Assembly: GCA_001941065.1 (NCBI GenBank)
Contig: MSHJ01000011.1
Coordinates: 186,001-250,000 of the forward strand
Direction of reading: 5' to 3'
Source: Alistipes sp. Zagget8
GTDB taxonomy: Bacteria > Bacteroidota > Bacteroidia > Bacteroidales > Rikenellaceae
DNA length: 64,000 nucleotides
Both the position numbers and the translations under genes were made by a program. The stretch's first letter is position 1; every line of letters begins with the position of its first letter. The notes under the pieces were generated by a model, which was not told where the DNA came from, searched no databases, and saw only the letters and a list, made by a program, of their open reading frames with translations. Positions 15,436 to 26,416 of the stretch are shown one piece after another.

Positions 15436-18192
15436 TTAGATCACGATATTTACGATCTTGCCCGGTACGACGATGATCTTCTTCGGGGCTTTGCCGTCGA
15501 GCCATTTCTGTGCCTCGGGCTCCCCGACGACTGCGGCCTGAATCTCGGCGGGCGTCATCGACGTGGCGTACTCCTTCTTGAAGCGGAGCTTGCCGTTGAC
15601 CGACACGGGGTATTCGAAGGCGTCGAGCACGAGGTGCTTCTCGTCGAAGACCGGATAGGCGGCCGTGCAGACCGAATCTTCGTGTCCCAACGCCGCCCAC
15701 AGCTCCTCGGCGATATGCGGGGCGAAGGGGGCGAGCAGCACGGTCAACGGTTCGAGAACCTCGCGCTTCGAACACTCGCCCAGCTCGTTGAGGCAGATCA
15801 TGAAGGCCGCCACGGAGGTGTTGAACGAGAAATTCTCGATGTCCTCCGAGACCTTCTTGATGGTCTTGTGCAGGGTGCGCAACTCCTTCTCGTCCGCCTT
15901 TTCGTCGGTGACGCACAGCTGGCCGTCGCGGTCGAAGAACAGGCGCCAGAAACGGCGCAGGAACTTGTGCACGCCGTCGATGCCGTTGGTGTCCCAGGGT
16001 TTCGACTGCTCCAGCGGGCCGAGGAACATCTCGTACATGCGCAGCGTGTCGGCGCCGTAGTTGTCGACGATGTAGTCGGGGTTCACGACGTTGTAGAACG
16101 ACTTCGACATCTTCTCGATGGCCCAGCCGCAGACGTATTTGCCATCCTCGAGGATAAATTCGGCATCCTTGTATTCGGGCATCCACGCGCGGAAGGCGTC
16201 CATGTCGAGGAGGTCGTTCTTAACGATATTCACATCGACATAAAGGGCCTGTGTGTCGTACTGGTCCTTGAGGCCCAGCGACACGAACTTGTTCGTTCCC
16301 ACGATGCGGTAGACGAAATTGGAACGTCCCTGAATCATGCCCTGGTTGACGAGTTTGCGGAAAGGCTCCTCCTCGCAGACAGCCCCCAGGTCGTAGAGGA
16401 ACATGTTCCAGAAGCGCGAGTACATCAGGTGGCCCGTGGCGTGCTCGATGCCGCCTACGTAGAGGTCCACCGAACGCCAGTATTCGTCGGCTTCCTTGCT
16501 TACGAGCGCCTTATCGTTGTGCGGGTCCATGTAGCGGAGGTAGTAGGCCGACGACCCGGCGAATCCGGGCATCGTGGAGTACTCGTAGGGATACCCCTCG
16601 GGCGTCGCCCAGCCTTTTACGCGGGCCAGCGGCGGTTCGCCCTGCTCCGTGGGTCCGAAATCCGCGATAGGAGGCAGTTCCAGCGGCAGTTTGTCCTCCG
16701 GCAGCGGGTAGGCCACGTCGTCCTTGTAGTAGATCGGGAAGGGCTCGCCCCAGTAGCGCTGGCGCGAGAAAATGGCGTCGCGCAGGCGGTAGTTGACGAG
16801 CTTTTTGCCCAATCCGCGCCGCTCGACCTCGGCGAACATCCGGTCGATCGCCTCCTTTACATCCATCCCGTTGAGGAAATCCGAGTTGATTACTTTGCCC
16901 GATTTGGCGTCGTACGACTCCTTCTCGATGTCGCCGCCTTCGACCACCGGAACGATCTCCAGTCCGAAATGGCGGGCGAAGGCCCAGTCGCGCGAGTCAT
17001 GTGCCGGAACGGCCATGATGGCCCCCGTTCCGTAGCCGGCCAGCACGTAATCCGAAATGTAGATCGGAATAGCTTTTTTCGTGAAGGGGTTGATCGCGTA
17101 GGACCCGGTGAATGTGCCGCTTACGCGTTTCGTGTCGGCGATGCGGTCCCGTTCCGAACGCTTCTTGGTCTGGCAGATATACTCCTCGACGGCCGCCTTG
17201 TTTTCGGGCGTCGTCAGCTCGCCGACCCACTCGTGCTCGGGGGCGATGACCATGAACGTCACGCCGAAGATCGTGTCGGGACGGGTGGTGAAGATTTCGA
17301 GTTTCCGGTCGGAATTCTGGATGTCGAAGAAGACCTGGGCGCCCTCGGATCGTCCGATCCAGTTGCGCTGAATCTCCTTCAGCGAGTCGCTCCACTCGAG
17401 CCGGTCCAGTCCGTCGAGCATCCGCTGGGCGTAGGCCGTCACGCGCAGAAGCCACTGCTTCATGCGTTTCTGCTCGACCGGATAGCCGCCGCGGACCGAA
17501 AGTCCGTCGTGCACTTCGTCGTTGGCCAGCACGGTCCCCAGCTTCGCACACCAGTTGACCATCGTGTCGGCGCGGAACGCCAGGCGGTAGTTCTGGAGAA
17601 TCTGCTCTCGCTCCTTTTCGCTTTTGGCGTTCCATTCGGCCGCCGTGAAGCGCATCTCGGTCGTGCAGGCCGCATCGACGCCCTCGGTGCCCGACTTTTC
17701 GAACGCCGCGACGAGCTCCGCGATCGGACGCGCCTGCTGTTTCGAGCGGTCGTACCAATGGGAGAACATTTCGAGGAACGCCCACTGCGTCCACTTGTAG
17801 TAGCCGGGGTCGCACGTGCGCACCTCGCGGTCCCAGTCGAACGAGAAGCCGATTTTGTCCAGCTGCTCGCGGTAGCGGGCGATGTTCTGCTCGGTAGTCA
17901 CGGCCGGGTGCTGGCCCGTCTGGATGGCGTACTGCTCGGCGGGCAGGCCGAAGGCGTCGTATCCCATCGGGTGGAGGACGTTGAAGCCCTTCAGCCGCTT
18001 GTAGCGCGAGTAGATGTCCGAGGCGATGTAGCCCAGCGGGTGCCCGACGTGCAGGCCCGCTCCCGACGGATAGGGGAACATGTCCAGCACGTAGAATTTG
18101 GGCCGCGCGGGGTCGGCCTCCACCTTGTAGGTCTTGTCCGCTCTCCAGCGGCTTTGCCATTTGGCTTCGATCTCCTTGAAATTGTAATCCAT
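15436..18192 (-). CDS. leuS: Leucyl-tRNA synthetase
   Basis: 918 residues, class I synthetase charging tRNA-Leu. The HIGH-type motif is [16 protein letters not shown] near residue 40, the editing (CP1) domain includes [20 protein letters not shown] and [15 protein letters not shown], and KMSKS appears as [16 protein letters not shown]. The length is slightly above the bacterial norm (about 860), with additional sequence near residues 150-190. A short hairpin (CCCGGC/GCCGGG, 15423-15435) touches the stop; a candidate -7 box (TATTTTTG on the minus strand, 18281-18288) lies 89 bases upstream of the start, followed by a GC hairpin in the leader. Confidence 0.97.
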   Translation of the reverse strand: MDYNFKEIEAKWQSRWRADKTYKVEADPARPKFYVLDMFPYPSGAGLHVGHPLGYIASDIYSRYKRLKGFNVLHPMGYDAFGLPAEQYAIQTGQHPAVTTEQNIARYREQLDKIGFSFDWDREVRTCDPGYYKWTQWAFLEMFSHWYDRSKQQARPIAELVAAFEKSGTEGVDAACTTEMRFTAAEWNAKSEKEREQILQNYRLAFRADTMVNWCAKLGTVLANDEVHDGLSVRGGYPVEQKRMKQWLLRVTAYAQRMLDGLDRLEWSDSLKEIQRNWIGRSEGAQVFFDIQNSDRKLEIFTTRPDTIFGVTFMVIAPEHEWVGELTTPENKAAVEEYICQTKKRSERDRIADTKRVSGTFTGSYAINPFTKKAIPIYISDYVLAGYGTGAIMAVPAHDSRDWAFARHFGLEIVPVVEGGDIEKESYDAKSGKVINSDFLNGMDVKEAIDRMFAEVERRGLGKKLVNYRLRDAIFSRQRYWGEPFPIYYKDDVAYPLPEDKLPLELPPIADFGPTEQGEPPLARVKGWATPEGYPYEYSTMPGFAGSSAYYLRYMDPHNDKALVSKEADEYWRSVDLYVGGIEHATGHLMYSRFWNMFLYDLGAVCEEEPFRKLVNQGMIQGRSNFVYRIVGTNKFVSLGLKDQYDTQALYVDVNIVKNDLLDMDAFRAWMPEYKDAEFILEDGKYVCGWAIEKMSKSFYNVVNPDYIVDNYGADTLRMYEMFLGPLEQSKPWDTNGIDGVHKFLRRFWRLFFDRDGQLCVTDEKADEKELRTLHKTIKKVSEDIENFSFNTSVAAFMICLNELGECSKREVLEPLTVLLAPFAPHIAEELWAALGHEDSVCTAAYPVFDEKHLVLDAFEYPVSVNGKLRFKKEYATSMTPAEIQAAVVGEPEAQKWLDGKAPKKIIVVPGKIVNIVI

Positions 18193-18335
18193 ATCGTTTG
18201 GTAGCGTTTTGTATTCCCGTTATCCTGTTTTGTATGCCCTGTTTCTAAAACCCGGCCCTTAGCCGGGCAGGGTTTTCCGGCAAAAATAGCAAAAGTTTTC
18301 CGATTTGCTATTCTTCGGGTTGCGGAATGGCGCAT

Positions 18336-18366
18336 AAAAAAAGACACGGCCCCGAAAGACCGTGTC
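18336..18366 (-). terminator. Rho-independent terminator of the seven-repeat lipoprotein gene
   Basis: Stem GACACGG (18343-18349) with CCGTGTC (18360-18366). On the minus strand it is followed by seven T (18342-18336). It lies 25 bases past the stop. Confidence 0.9.
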
Positions 18367-18390
18367 CCTTTCCGTCGTTGCCGCGGGGTG

Positions 18391-19443
18391 TCAGTTGTAA
18401 AGCGGGATGACGCACATCGAATAGACCTCGCCGTGGCCCGTGCCGTCGGTGAGCGTGTGGAGAATCTCCTCGCCGTGCCATACCACGGCGGTCCGCGACG
18501 TTCCGAAGAGGGTTCCGGCGCTGAAAACATCGTCGCCGTAAGCGGCGATGGCATAGGGCAGCGAGCCTTCGCCCGAGCCGTCCGAAAGGTCGTAAAGCTC
18601 GCGGCCGTTCTTCCAGACGACCCCTTCGTTCTCGAACCCGTCGACGGTGTAACCCGCGGTGTAAAGCGCACTCCCGGAGCGGCAGACCGCGGTGGCCTGG
18701 GCCGAAGAGCTGCCGTCGGTCAGCGTGTAGAGCACGTCGCCGTCCTTCCAGACGACGGCCTGCATGCCGACGTAACCCGCCGTGTAAAGCGTCCGGCCGT
18801 CGAGGCAGAGGGCCGTCGCCCCGGCGTCGGTCTGTCCGTCGGTGAGCGTAAAGTGGGCCTTGTCGTTCTTCCAGATCACGGCGAGCTGTTTCTCGAGGCC
18901 GCTCTGGAGCGTGCCTGCCGTGTAGACGTCGCTTCCCGAGACCGCCACGGACCGGGCCTGCGACGTGGCGGGGCTCACCGAATAGGCGTATGCCTCCCCG
19001 CCGTCCTTCCAGACCTTGGCCGTCAGGGCGCCGCCGGTGTCCTCGCTGCCGGCGGTGTAGATGCTGCCGTCGGCGGCGGTGACCGAATAGAGGTAAGCGC
19101 TGCCCGAGGCCGGTGCGACGGTGTATTTCAGGGTGCCGTTCACCCAGATTTTCCCAACGATCGCGTCGCCCTGCTGTTCGTAGCCTGCGGTGTAGACCGT
19201 GCCGTTGTCCACGAAGACGGAGTAGGCCCAGGCGTCGTTCGTGCCGTCGGTCAGGGCGTAGAGCTCGCTGCCGTTTTTCCAGACCATCGCCACGGACTTG
19301 CCGGACGGGGTTTTGTAGCCTGCGGTGTAGATGTCGTAACCCGAGGGTTTCGGCTGTTTGCCGTTGTCGTCGTCGCTGCACGCTCCCGAGCAGAGGATGG
19401 CTGCGAGCAGCGGCAGGAAAAGGTTGTGTAAGAGTCGTTTCAT
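18391..19443 (-). CDS. Lipoprotein made of seven ~45-residue repeats (predicted beta-propeller)
   Basis: 350 residues. The N-terminus MKRLLHNLFLPLLAAILCSGAC ends in a lipobox-like SGAC, followed by an acidic SDDDNG typical of exported Bacteroidales lipoproteins. Seven repeats follow, each opening with [IVL]YTAG (IYTAGY, VYTAGY, IYTAGS, VYTAGT, LYTAGY, LYTAGY, VFSAGT) and then VWKNG...LYxLTDG. This number and length suggest a seven-bladed propeller at the outer surface. The ligand is unknown. It stands alone, with a strong terminator after it. Confidence 0.85.
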   Translation of the reverse strand: MKRLLHNLFLPLLAAILCSGACSDDDNGKQPKPSGYDIYTAGYKTPSGKSVAMVWKNGSELYALTDGTNDAWAYSVFVDNGTVYTAGYEQQGDAIVGKIWVNGTLKYTVAPASGSAYLYSVTAADGSIYTAGSEDTGGALTAKVWKDGGEAYAYSVSPATSQARSVAVSGSDVYTAGTLQSGLEKQLAVIWKNDKAHFTLTDGQTDAGATALCLDGRTLYTAGYVGMQAVVWKDGDVLYTLTDGSSSAQATAVCRSGSALYTAGYTVDGFENEGVVWKNGRELYDLSDGSGEGSLPYAIAAYGDDVFSAGTLFGTSRTAVVWHGEEILHTLTDGTGHGEVYSMCVIPLYN

Positions 19444-19696
19444 GGCGGTATGCGTTGTTTGCGGTACGGGATTGTTCGGCGCCGGGGCGTTCGGTGCTCC
19501 GGCGGCCCGTACCCCGCTCTGAGGGCAAAGTCCGTGCCGTGTGCGGGCGTGGTTTTCCGGTGACGTATGGCGTTGAGGATAAAACGGTTGTCGGTTTGTA
19601 TATAAGGTGAATGTTATGCAGTCGGAAAAACCATAAGCAAAAAGAATAACAAACGGCGCAAAATCCTGTAAAATCGCGAAAAAAGATGCCCTTATA

Positions 19697-19727
19697 TATT
19701 GTATTTCCGAAAAAATGCGTACCTTTG
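19697..19727 (+). promoter_or_regulatory. Promoter of the rpsL cluster, in a 341-base gap
   Basis: The gap 19444-19784 separates the divergent lipoprotein gene from rpsL. TACCTTTG at 19720-19727 is a perfect -7 box (TAnnTTTG); ATTG at 19698-19701 is a plausible -33 at 18 bases. The predicted transcript starts near 19734 and has an AT-rich leader of about 50 bases. The rest of the gap (19444-19690) has no gene that I can support. Confidence 0.75.
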
Positions 19728-19784
19728 CAGTCCATTTTGGACAATGGAGATAGATTTTTTAACAATTAAAGGACAGTTTAAGCA

Positions 19785-20165
19785 ATGCCAACTATTCAAC
19801 AGTTAGTGAGAAACGGCCGCGTGACGCTGGAGGACAAGTCGAAGTCTCCCGCACTGGCCGCGTGTCCGCAGCGCCGGGGCGTATGTACGCGTGTGTACAC
19901 CACGACCCCGAAGAAGCCGAACTCGGCTATGCGTAAGGTAGCACGTGTGAGATTGACCAACGGCAAGGAGGTCAACGCCTACATCCCCGGAGAAGGCCAC
20001 AACTTGCAGGAGCACTCCATCGTGCTCGTCCGCGGCGGTCGTGTGAAAGACCTTCCCGGTGTACGTTATCACCTGGTGCGCGGTGCGCTCGACTCGGCAG
20101 GCGTCGACGGACGTCGTCAGCGTCGTTCGAAATACGGTGCAAAACGCCCCAAGGCAGGCAAGTAG
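19785..20165 (+). CDS. rpsL: 30S ribosomal protein S12
   Basis: 126 residues; decoding-site protein near the A site. It keeps [17 protein letters not shown] and [14 protein letters not shown], including the Lys residues (equivalent to Lys43 and Lys88) whose change gives streptomycin resistance, so a wild-type streptomycin site is predicted. First gene of the cluster, 57 bases after the predicted start of transcription, and 37 bases before rpsG. Confidence 0.98.
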   Translation: MPTIQQLVRNGRVTLEDKSKSPALAACPQRRGVCTRVYTTTPKKPNSAMRKVARVRLTNGKEVNAYIPGEGHNLQEHSIVLVRGGRVKDLPGVRYHLVRGALDSAGVDGRRQRRSKYGAKRPKAGK

Positions 20166-20202
20166 TCAGAAGAATTTTTTAACAGATCATTTTTAAATAG
20201 CA

Positions 20203-20679
20203 ATGAGAAAAGCTAAGCCAAAAAAGCGAATTCTACTTCCGGATCCGAAGTTCGGAGACGTGGCTGTGACCCGTTTCGTGAACAACCTTATGCTGGATGG
20301 TAAGAAGAGTATTGCCTACACGATTTTCTACGATGCGTTGGATATCGTCGGCAAGAAGATGAAGGATGCTGATAAATCTCCCCTGGAGGTCTGGAAACAG
20401 GCTCTGGAGAACATCACACCCCAAGTCGAAGTGAAATCGAAGCGTATCGGAGGTGCGACGTTCCAGGTTCCTATGGAGGTTCGTCCGGAGCGCAAGATTT
20501 CTATTTCCATGAAAAACCTTGTCCTCTATTCCCGCAAGCGCGCCGGCAAGACGATGGCTGACAAACTCTCATCCGAGATATTGGATGCCTTCAACCAGCA
20601 GGGTGCCGCCTTCAAACGTAAGGAGGAGATGCACCGTATGGCCGAGGCCAACAAGGCATTCGCACACTTTAGATTCTAA
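20203..20679 (+). CDS. rpsG: 30S ribosomal protein S7
   Basis: 158 residues; primary 16S rRNA binding protein that organises the 3' major domain and the E site. Recognisable by [45 protein letters not shown] sequence (here [15 protein letters not shown]) and the C-terminal [20 protein letters not shown]. Standard position between rpsL and fusA. Confidence 0.98.
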   Translation: MRKAKPKKRILLPDPKFGDVAVTRFVNNLMLDGKKSIAYTIFYDALDIVGKKMKDADKSPLEVWKQALENITPQVEVKSKRIGGATFQVPMEVRPERKISISMKNLVLYSRKRAGKTMADKLSSEILDAFNQQGAAFKRKEEMHRMAEANKAFAHFRF

Positions 20680-20696
20680 AAAGAGAGGATTGACAG

Positions 20697-22811
20697 ATGG
20701 CAACCAGAGATTTAAAATATACTCGTAACATCGGCATCATGGCTCACATCGATGCCGGTAAGACCACCACATCCGAGCGAATCCTTTTCTACACGGGCAA
20801 GACCCACAAGATCGGTGAAACGCACGAAGGAGCAGCCGTTATGGACTGGATGGTCCAGGAGCAGGAGCGCGGTATCACGATCACCTCGGCCGCTACGACC
20901 GCTTTCTGGAACTACATGGGCAACCAGTATCAGATCAACCTGATCGATACCCCGGGACACGTCGACTTTACGGTCGAGGTGGAGCGCTCGCTGCGCGTGC
21001 TGGACGGAGCTATCGCCACGTTCTGCGCCGTGGGAGGCGTCGAGCCCCAGTCGGAGACGGTATGGCGTCAGGCCGACAAGTACAATGTTCCCCGCCTCGG
21101 TTACGTCAATAAGATGGACCGCACGGGCGCCGACTTTTTGTCGGTGTGCGCACAGATCAAGGAGCATTTCGGTGCTACGGCCCTTCCGGTCGTCCTGCCT
21201 ATCGGTGCCGAGGACAAGTTCGAAGGTCTGGTAGACCTTATATATAATAATGCTATCTATTACTACGACGACAAGACCGTCCGCGACAATTTCGAGCTGA
21301 AGGAGATTCCCGAGTCGATGAAGGAAGAGGCTGCCGAGTGGCGTGCCAAACTCATCGAGGAGGTCGCTTCGACCGACGATGCGCTGATGGAGAAATTCTT
21401 CGAGGATCCCGATTCGATCACCGCCGACGAGCTGCTCGCAGCGATTCGCAAGGCGACGATTTCGATGCAGATCGTGCCGATGCTCTGCGGTTCGTCGTTC
21501 CACAACAAGGGCGTGCAGAAACTGCTCGACTATGTGATGGCCTTCCTGCCCTCGCCGCTGGACCTGCCTGCAGTTACGGGTATAAACCCCAAGACCGAGA
21601 AGGAAGAGGTGCGCCACGCTTCGGAGGACGATCCGTTCTGCGGACTGGCGTTCAAGATCGCTACCGACCCGTTCGTAGGCCGTCTGGCTTTCGTGCGCGT
21701 CTATTCGGGTAAACTCGATGCCGGTTCCTACATTCTGGACACCCGCAGCGGCAAACGCGAGCGTATCAGCCGTATCTACCAGATGCACGCCAACAAGCAG
21801 AACCCGATGGAGACCGTCGGCGCCGGAGACATCTGCGCTGCCGTAGGTTTCAAGGAGATCCGCACGGGCGACACGCTCTGCGCCGAGAACGCACCCATCG
21901 TGCTGGAGCAGATGACCTTCCCCGAGCCGGTGATCGGCCTGGCCGTGGAGCCCAAGACCCAGAAGGACCTCGACAAGCTCGGCATTGCCCTGGGCAAGCT
22001 GGCTGAGGAGGACCCCACCTTTACGGTTCACACCGACGAGGATTCGGGCCAGACGGTGATCAGCGGTATGGGTGAGCTTCACCTCGACATCATCGTAGAC
22101 CGTCTGCGCCGCGAGTTCGGCGTGGAGATCAATCAGGGCGCTCCCCAGGTGAACTACAAAGAGTCGCTTACCAAGACGGTTCAGCACCGTGAGGTCTTCA
22201 AGAAGCAGACCGGCGGCCGCGGTAAGTTCGCCGACATCGTCTTCGAGATCGGTCCCGCCGAGGACGGCAAGATGGGCCTTACGTTCGTCGATCAGGTGAA
22301 GGGCGGTAACATTCCCAAGGAGTTCATTCCTTCGGTTCAGAAGGGCTTCGAGTCGGCTATGGCCAACGGTGCGCTGGCCGGCTATCCGATGGACTCGATG
22401 AAGATCACGCTGCTCGACGGTTCGTTCCACCCGGTGGACTCCGACCAGCTGTCGTTCGAGATCGCTGCCCGCAACGGTTACCGTGCTGCCGCTCCCAAGG
22501 CCGGTTCGGTGATTCTGGAACCCGTGATGTCCGTGGAGGTCGTGACCCCCGAGGAGAACATGGGCGACATCATCGGCGACCTGAACAAGCGCCGCGGACA
22601 GATCACCGGCATGGAGTCGAAGGGCACCGCCCGCGTGGTGAAGGCCAAGGTTCCCCTGTCGGAGATGTTCGGTTATGTGACCGTGCTGCGTACGATCTCG
22701 TCGGGCCGCGCCACTTCGTCCATGGAGTTCTCGCATTTCGAGGAGGTTCCTGCCAACCTGGCTAAGGAGATCATCGAGAAGGCGAGTGGTAAACGTAAGG
22801 AAATAGAATAA
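20697..22811 (+). CDS. fusA: Elongation factor G
   Basis: 704 residues; the translocation GTPase. G motifs: [19 protein letters not shown] (P-loop), [18 protein letters not shown]. Domain IV includes [13 protein letters not shown] and the C-terminal part ends [20 protein letters not shown]. It lies 17 bases after rpsG and nine before rpsJ. No tuf gene is present in the cluster, as usual for Bacteroidales. Confidence 0.98.
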   Translation: MATRDLKYTRNIGIMAHIDAGKTTTSERILFYTGKTHKIGETHEGAAVMDWMVQEQERGITITSAATTAFWNYMGNQYQINLIDTPGHVDFTVEVERSLRVLDGAIATFCAVGGVEPQSETVWRQADKYNVPRLGYVNKMDRTGADFLSVCAQIKEHFGATALPVVLPIGAEDKFEGLVDLIYNNAIYYYDDKTVRDNFELKEIPESMKEEAAEWRAKLIEEVASTDDALMEKFFEDPDSITADELLAAIRKATISMQIVPMLCGSSFHNKGVQKLLDYVMAFLPSPLDLPAVTGINPKTEKEEVRHASEDDPFCGLAFKIATDPFVGRLAFVRVYSGKLDAGSYILDTRSGKRERISRIYQMHANKQNPMETVGAGDICAAVGFKEIRTGDTLCAENAPIVLEQMTFPEPVIGLAVEPKTQKDLDKLGIALGKLAEEDPTFTVHTDEDSGQTVISGMGELHLDIIVDRLRREFGVEINQGAPQVNYKESLTKTVQHREVFKKQTGGRGKFADIVFEIGPAEDGKMGLTFVDQVKGGNIPKEFIPSVQKGFESAMANGALAGYPMDSMKITLLDGSFHPVDSDQLSFEIAARNGYRAAAPKAGSVILEPVMSVEVVTPEENMGDIIGDLNKRRGQITGMESKGTARVVKAKVPLSEMFGYVTVLRTISSGRATSSMEFSHFEEVPANLAKEIIEKASGKRKEIE

Positions 22812-22820
22812 GCAAACAAT

Positions 22821-23126
22821 ATGAACCAGAAGATTAGAATCAAGTTAAAGTCATTCGATCACAATCTCGTGGACAAGTCGGCCGAGAAGATTGTGAAGAC
22901 TGTGAAGAGCACGGGCGCCGTCGTGAGCGGCCCGGTGCCCCTTCCCACGCACAAGCAGATTTTTACGGTCAACCGCTCGACTTTCGTCAACAAGAAAGCC
23001 CGCGAGCAGTTCCAGCTCTGCACCTTCAAGCGTATCCTCGATATCTACTCGTCGACGCCCAAGACGATCGACGCGCTGATGAAGCTCGAGCTTCCCTCGG
23101 GCGTCGAGGTCGAGATCAAGGTGTGA
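22821..23126 (+). CDS. rpsJ: 30S ribosomal protein S10
   Basis: 101 residues, all of the normal family: [39 protein letters not shown], and the C-terminal [17 protein letters not shown]. It binds the 30S head and acts with NusB in antitermination. It is followed by 203 bases of strongly base-paired DNA before rplC, unlike the tight spacing elsewhere in the cluster. Confidence 0.98.
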   Translation: MNQKIRIKLKSFDHNLVDKSAEKIVKTVKSTGAVVSGPVPLPTHKQIFTVNRSTFVNKKAREQFQLCTFKRILDIYSSTPKTIDALMKLELPSGVEVEIKV

Positions 23127-23140
23127 TCGAACGGCGCCTT

Positions 23141-23274
23141 TCCGGTTTTCAGCAGACCCCGCTTTTGCCGCACAGCGGTTCAGGTCCCCTCCGCGCGAGG
23201 GGATGCGGGGGAGGCTCGGACCTGCAGACGCCGCCCCGGGCGGCGGGAACCGAGGCCCGGATTTGAAAACCGGA
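23141..23274 (+). ncRNA. Predicted multibranched RNA leader between rpsJ and rplC
   Basis: The stretch is closed by a perfect 11-bp stem, TCCGGTTTTCA (23141-23151) with TGAAAACCGGA (23264-23274). Inside are a CCGC/GCGG arm (23159-23178), a seven-bp arm CAGGTCC (23181-23187) with GGACCTG (23218-23224) holding a further CCTC/GAGG hairpin, and CGCCGCC/GGCGGCG (23229-23245). No gene or consensus promoter is visible. A cis-regulatory site, for example for an L3- or L4-dependent control, is an inference from position; a repetitive element is an alternative. Confidence 0.6.
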
Positions 23275-23329
23275 GGGACAAACAGGTAACATCACTTTAT
23301 ACTATTTTATAACAAACAATTGACAACAA

Positions 23330-23944
23330 ATGTCAGGACTTATTGGAAAGAAAATCGGAATGACTTCCGTTTACAGTGCCGAGGGTAAGAACATACCATG
23401 CACTGTCATTGAGGCTGGTCCGTGCGTTGTTACGCAAATCAAAACCGTCGAGAAGGATACCTACGAGGCGGTTCAGGTTGCCTATGACGAAAAAAGTGAA
23501 AAGCACACCAGCAGCAGTTTGTTAGGTCACTTCAAGAAAGCCGGCACCTCCCCCAAGCGCAAGATGGCGGAATTCAAGGGAATGCCCGAAGTGGCACTCG
23601 GCGACACGCTGACCGTGGATCTCTTCTCGGAAGAGGACTGGGTCGACGTGACCGGGATCTCGAAAGGAAAAGGCTTCCAGGGCGTCGTGAAACGTCACGG
23701 CTTCGGCGGCGTAGGCGGCCAGACCCACGGCCAGCACAACCGTGCTCGTAAGCCGGGTTCGCTGGGTGCGTCGTCCTATCCCTCGCGCGTCTTCAAGGGC
23801 AAACGTCTGCCCGGCCGGATGGGCGGTGAGCAGGTCAAGGTTTTGAACCTGCGTGTATTGAAAGTAATTCCCGAAAACAACCTGATCCTCGTGAAGGGGT
23901 CGATTCCGGGAGCTAAAGGTGCTTATTTAACGATTGAAAAGTAG
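23330..23944 (+). CDS. rplC: 50S ribosomal protein L3
   Basis: 204 residues. Starts [20 protein letters not shown] and keeps the conserved loop [19 protein letters not shown], which reaches toward the peptidyl transferase centre, then [23 protein letters not shown]. An early 23S rRNA assembly protein. It follows the structured 203-base leader; rplD begins one base after its stop. Confidence 0.98.
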   Translation: MSGLIGKKIGMTSVYSAEGKNIPCTVIEAGPCVVTQIKTVEKDTYEAVQVAYDEKSEKHTSSSLLGHFKKAGTSPKRKMAEFKGMPEVALGDTLTVDLFSEEDWVDVTGISKGKGFQGVVKRHGFGGVGGQTHGQHNRARKPGSLGASSYPSRVFKGKRLPGRMGGEQVKVLNLRVLKVIPENNLILVKGSIPGAKGAYLTIEK

Positions 23945-23945
23945 T

Positions 23946-24572
23946 ATGGAATTAGCTGTTTTAAACACACAAGGAAAAGAAACGGGTCGCAAGGTAGTCC
24001 TTTCGGATGCCGTTTTCGGAGTAGAGGCTAATGACCACGCTATCTACCTCGACGTGAAGCAGTATCTCGCCGACCAGCGTCAGGGTACGCACAAGTCGAA
24101 GCAGCGCAACGAGGTTGCCGGCTCGACCCGCAAACTCAAGCGTCAGAAAGGCACCGGCGGTGCACGTGCGGGCAGCATCAAGTCTCCCCTGTTCCCCGGC
24201 GGCGGCCGTATCTTCGGCCCCCAGCCCCGCGATTACAGCTTCAAACTCAACAAGAAGCTCAAGCAGCTGGCCCGCCGCAGCGCCCTGACCTACAAGGCTC
24301 AGGCAGGCGCGATCAGCATCGTCGAGACCATCTCGATGGAGGCTCCCAAGACCAAGTCGGTAGCGGCTCTGGCCGAGGCGCTGAAGGTCGACGACAAGAA
24401 GGTTCTGCTGGTTCTTCCGGAATCGAACGTGAACCTGCAGCTGTCGTGCCGCAACCTTACCTACGTGAAGCCCGTGCTGGCTCAGAACGTCTGCACTTAC
24501 GACGTGATGAACGCTTCGGCCATCGTATTGGTGGAGGGTGCCGAGAATGTATTGAATACGATGTTAGCTTAA
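23946..24572 (+). CDS. rplD: 50S ribosomal protein L4
   Basis: 208 residues from ATG at 23946 (MELAVLNTQGKETGRKVVL); an upstream Met would overlap rplC. The internal loop that lines the exit tunnel is QKGTGGARAGSIKSPLFPGG. In E. coli L4 also controls the S10 operon; whether it does here is not known. Fourteen bases before rplW. Confidence 0.97.
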   Translation: MELAVLNTQGKETGRKVVLSDAVFGVEANDHAIYLDVKQYLADQRQGTHKSKQRNEVAGSTRKLKRQKGTGGARAGSIKSPLFPGGGRIFGPQPRDYSFKLNKKLKQLARRSALTYKAQAGAISIVETISMEAPKTKSVAALAEALKVDDKKVLLVLPESNVNLQLSCRNLTYVKPVLAQNVCTYDVMNASAIVLVEGAENVLNTMLA

Positions 24573-24586
24573 AAACGCAAGTTACA

Positions 24587-24877
24587 ATGAACATTATTAT
24601 TAAGCCGGTTTTGACCGAGAAAATGACGATTCAGGGCGATAAGTTGAATCGCTACGGTTTTATCGTTGACGTAAAGGCTAACAAGCTGCAGATTCGCAAT
24701 GCCGTAGAGCAGATGTACAACGTCGTCGTTACGGACGTGAACACCGTGAACTACATGGGCAAACTCAAGAGCCGCTATACCAAGGCAGGTCTTCTGGAGG
24801 GTCGCGCCAATAACTTCAAGAAGGCTATCGTCACCTTGAAGGATGGAGACAAGATCGATTTTTACAGTAATATCTAA
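24587..24877 (+). CDS. rplW: 50S ribosomal protein L23
   Basis: 96 residues from ATG at 24587 ([20 protein letters not shown]). Located at the tunnel exit, where trigger factor and SRP dock. Conserved segments: [34 protein letters not shown]. The longer upstream reading lies inside rplD and is rejected. Confidence 0.97.
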   Translation: MNIIIKPVLTEKMTIQGDKLNRYGFIVDVKANKLQIRNAVEQMYNVVVTDVNTVNYMGKLKSRYTKAGLLEGRANNFKKAIVTLKDGDKIDFYSNI

Positions 24878-24882
24878 CGAAG

Positions 24883-25707
24883 ATGGCAGTAAGAAAATTT
24901 AAACCTGTAACCGCAGGTACGAGACATAAGATTATCGGCACGTTCGACGAGATCACGACGAACAAGCCGGAGAAATCGCTGCTCAGCCCCAAGAAGAGCT
25001 CGGGCGGCCGCAACAACGCCGGTAAGATGACGGTTCGCTATATCGGCGGCGGTCACAAGCAGATGTATCGTAATGTCGACTTCAAACGTGCGAAGGACGG
25101 CATCGCTGCAACGGTAAAATCGATCGAGTACGACCCCAATCGTACCGCCCGCATCGCACTGCTGGTTTATGCCGACGGTGAGAAAAGCTACATCATCGCA
25201 CCCAACGGACTCCAAGTGGGTCAGACCGTCATGAGCGGCGCAGGCGTCGCTCCCGAGGTCGGAAACACGCTCTTCCTGAGCGAAATCCCCCTGGGTACGG
25301 TCGTGCACAACATTGAACTCTACCCCGGTCAGGGTGCCGCCATGGCACGTTCGGCCGGTTCCTACGCCCAGTTGCTGGCTCGTGAAGGCAAATTCGCCAT
25401 CATCAAGCTGCCTTCGGGCGAGACTCGTATGGTACTCGTAACTTGCCGCGCTACGGTGGGTGTCGTGTCGAACGTCGACCACAGCCTCGAGCAGTCGGGC
25501 AAGGCCGGACGCGAGCGTTGGCTCGGTCGCCGTCCCCGCAACCGCGGTGTCGTCATGAACCCGGTGGATCACCCGATGGGTGGTGGCGAAGGACGTGCGT
25601 CGGGTGGTCACCCGCGTTCGCGCAAGGGTCTGCTTGCCAAGGGTTATAAGACTCGTAACCCGAAGAAGACGACCTCGAAATTTATTATTTCCAAGAAGAA
25701 AAAATAA
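24883..25707 (+). CDS. rplB: 50S ribosomal protein L2
   Basis: 274 residues; binds 23S rRNA close to the peptidyl transferase centre and helps subunit joining. [37 protein letters not shown] and the conserved C-terminal [20 protein letters not shown] are present, including the functionally important His in the last motif. The C-terminus ends with a lysine run. Confidence 0.98.
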   Translation: MAVRKFKPVTAGTRHKIIGTFDEITTNKPEKSLLSPKKSSGGRNNAGKMTVRYIGGGHKQMYRNVDFKRAKDGIAATVKSIEYDPNRTARIALLVYADGEKSYIIAPNGLQVGQTVMSGAGVAPEVGNTLFLSEIPLGTVVHNIELYPGQGAAMARSAGSYAQLLAREGKFAIIKLPSGETRMVLVTCRATVGVVSNVDHSLEQSGKAGRERWLGRRPRNRGVVMNPVDHPMGGGEGRASGGHPRSRKGLLAKGYKTRNPKKTTSKFIISKKKK

Positions 25708-25724
25708 TTAAATAAGAGTACATA

Positions 25725-25994
25725 ATGAGCCGTTCATTAAAAAAAGGACCGTTTATCGACCCCAAGCTCGAGGCGAAAGTTGTCGCCCAGGCCGAAGGGA
25801 ACAAAAAATCGGTAATCAAAACATGGTCGCGTGCAAGTATGATCTCGCCTGATTTCGTAGGTCAGACGGTAGCTGTCCACAACGGAAACAAATTCATTCC
25901 GGTGTATGTAACAGAGAACATGGTAGGTCACAAACTCGGTGAGTTTGCTCCCACCCGCAACTTCCGCGGTCACGCAGGTAACAGAAAAAAATAG
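25725..25994 (+). CDS. rpsS: 30S ribosomal protein S19
   Basis: 89 residues; 30S head protein that contacts S13 and the A-site t[42 protein letters not shown] and the C-terminal [18 protein letters not shown] are canonical. Seventeen bases after rplB and seven before rplV. Confidence 0.98.
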   Translation: MSRSLKKGPFIDPKLEAKVVAQAEGNKKSVIKTWSRASMISPDFVGQTVAVHNGNKFIPVYVTENMVGHKLGEFAPTRNFRGHAGNRKK

Positions 25995-26001
25995 GTAGAA
26001 A

Positions 26002-26412
26002 ATGGGTGCAAGAAAAGCAAATATGGCCGAGAAAATAAAGGCCGAAAAGAAGCAGAAGGCAATCGCCATTATGCGTGACTGCCCGACCTCTCCCCGTAAG
26101 ATGCGCCTGGTGGCCGACATCATCCGCGGTGTGGAGATCAACAAGGCACTGGGCATCCTTCGTTACTCGAAGAAGGAGGCGTCGATCCGTATGGAGAAGC
26201 TCCTGAAGTCGGCGATCGCCAACTGGGAGGCCAAGAACGAGTCGGAGCGTCTGGAGGACACGAAGCTCTGCGTGAAAGAGGTATTCGTCGACGGAGGCCG
26301 CATGCTGAAGCGTATTCAGCCTGCTCCCCAGGGTCGCGCACACCGTATCCGCAAGCGTTCGAACCACGTGACGATCGTAGTTGACAAAATGGTAACCGTA
26401 GAAAACAAGTAA
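26002..26412 (+). CDS. rplV: 50S ribosomal protein L22
   Basis: 136 residues, slightly longer than E. coli L22 (110) because of a basic N-terminal lead ([17 protein letters not shown]); a start at 26023 ([10 protein letters not shown]) is possible. Core: [19 protein letters not shown] and, in the tunnel loop, [21 protein letters not shown] tunnel-lining protein where macrolide resistance changes arise. Confidence 0.97.
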   Translation: MGARKANMAEKIKAEKKQKAIAIMRDCPTSPRKMRLVADIIRGVEINKALGILRYSKKEASIRMEKLLKSAIANWEAKNESERLEDTKLCVKEVFVDGGRMLKRIQPAPQGRAHRIRKRSNHVTIVVDKMVTVENK

Positions 26413-26416
26413 TCAG

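Noticed and set aside
18251..18270. T-box-like leader before leuS
   Set aside because: A single GC hairpin only; no T-box sequence or specifier stem, and T-boxes are not expected in this phylum.
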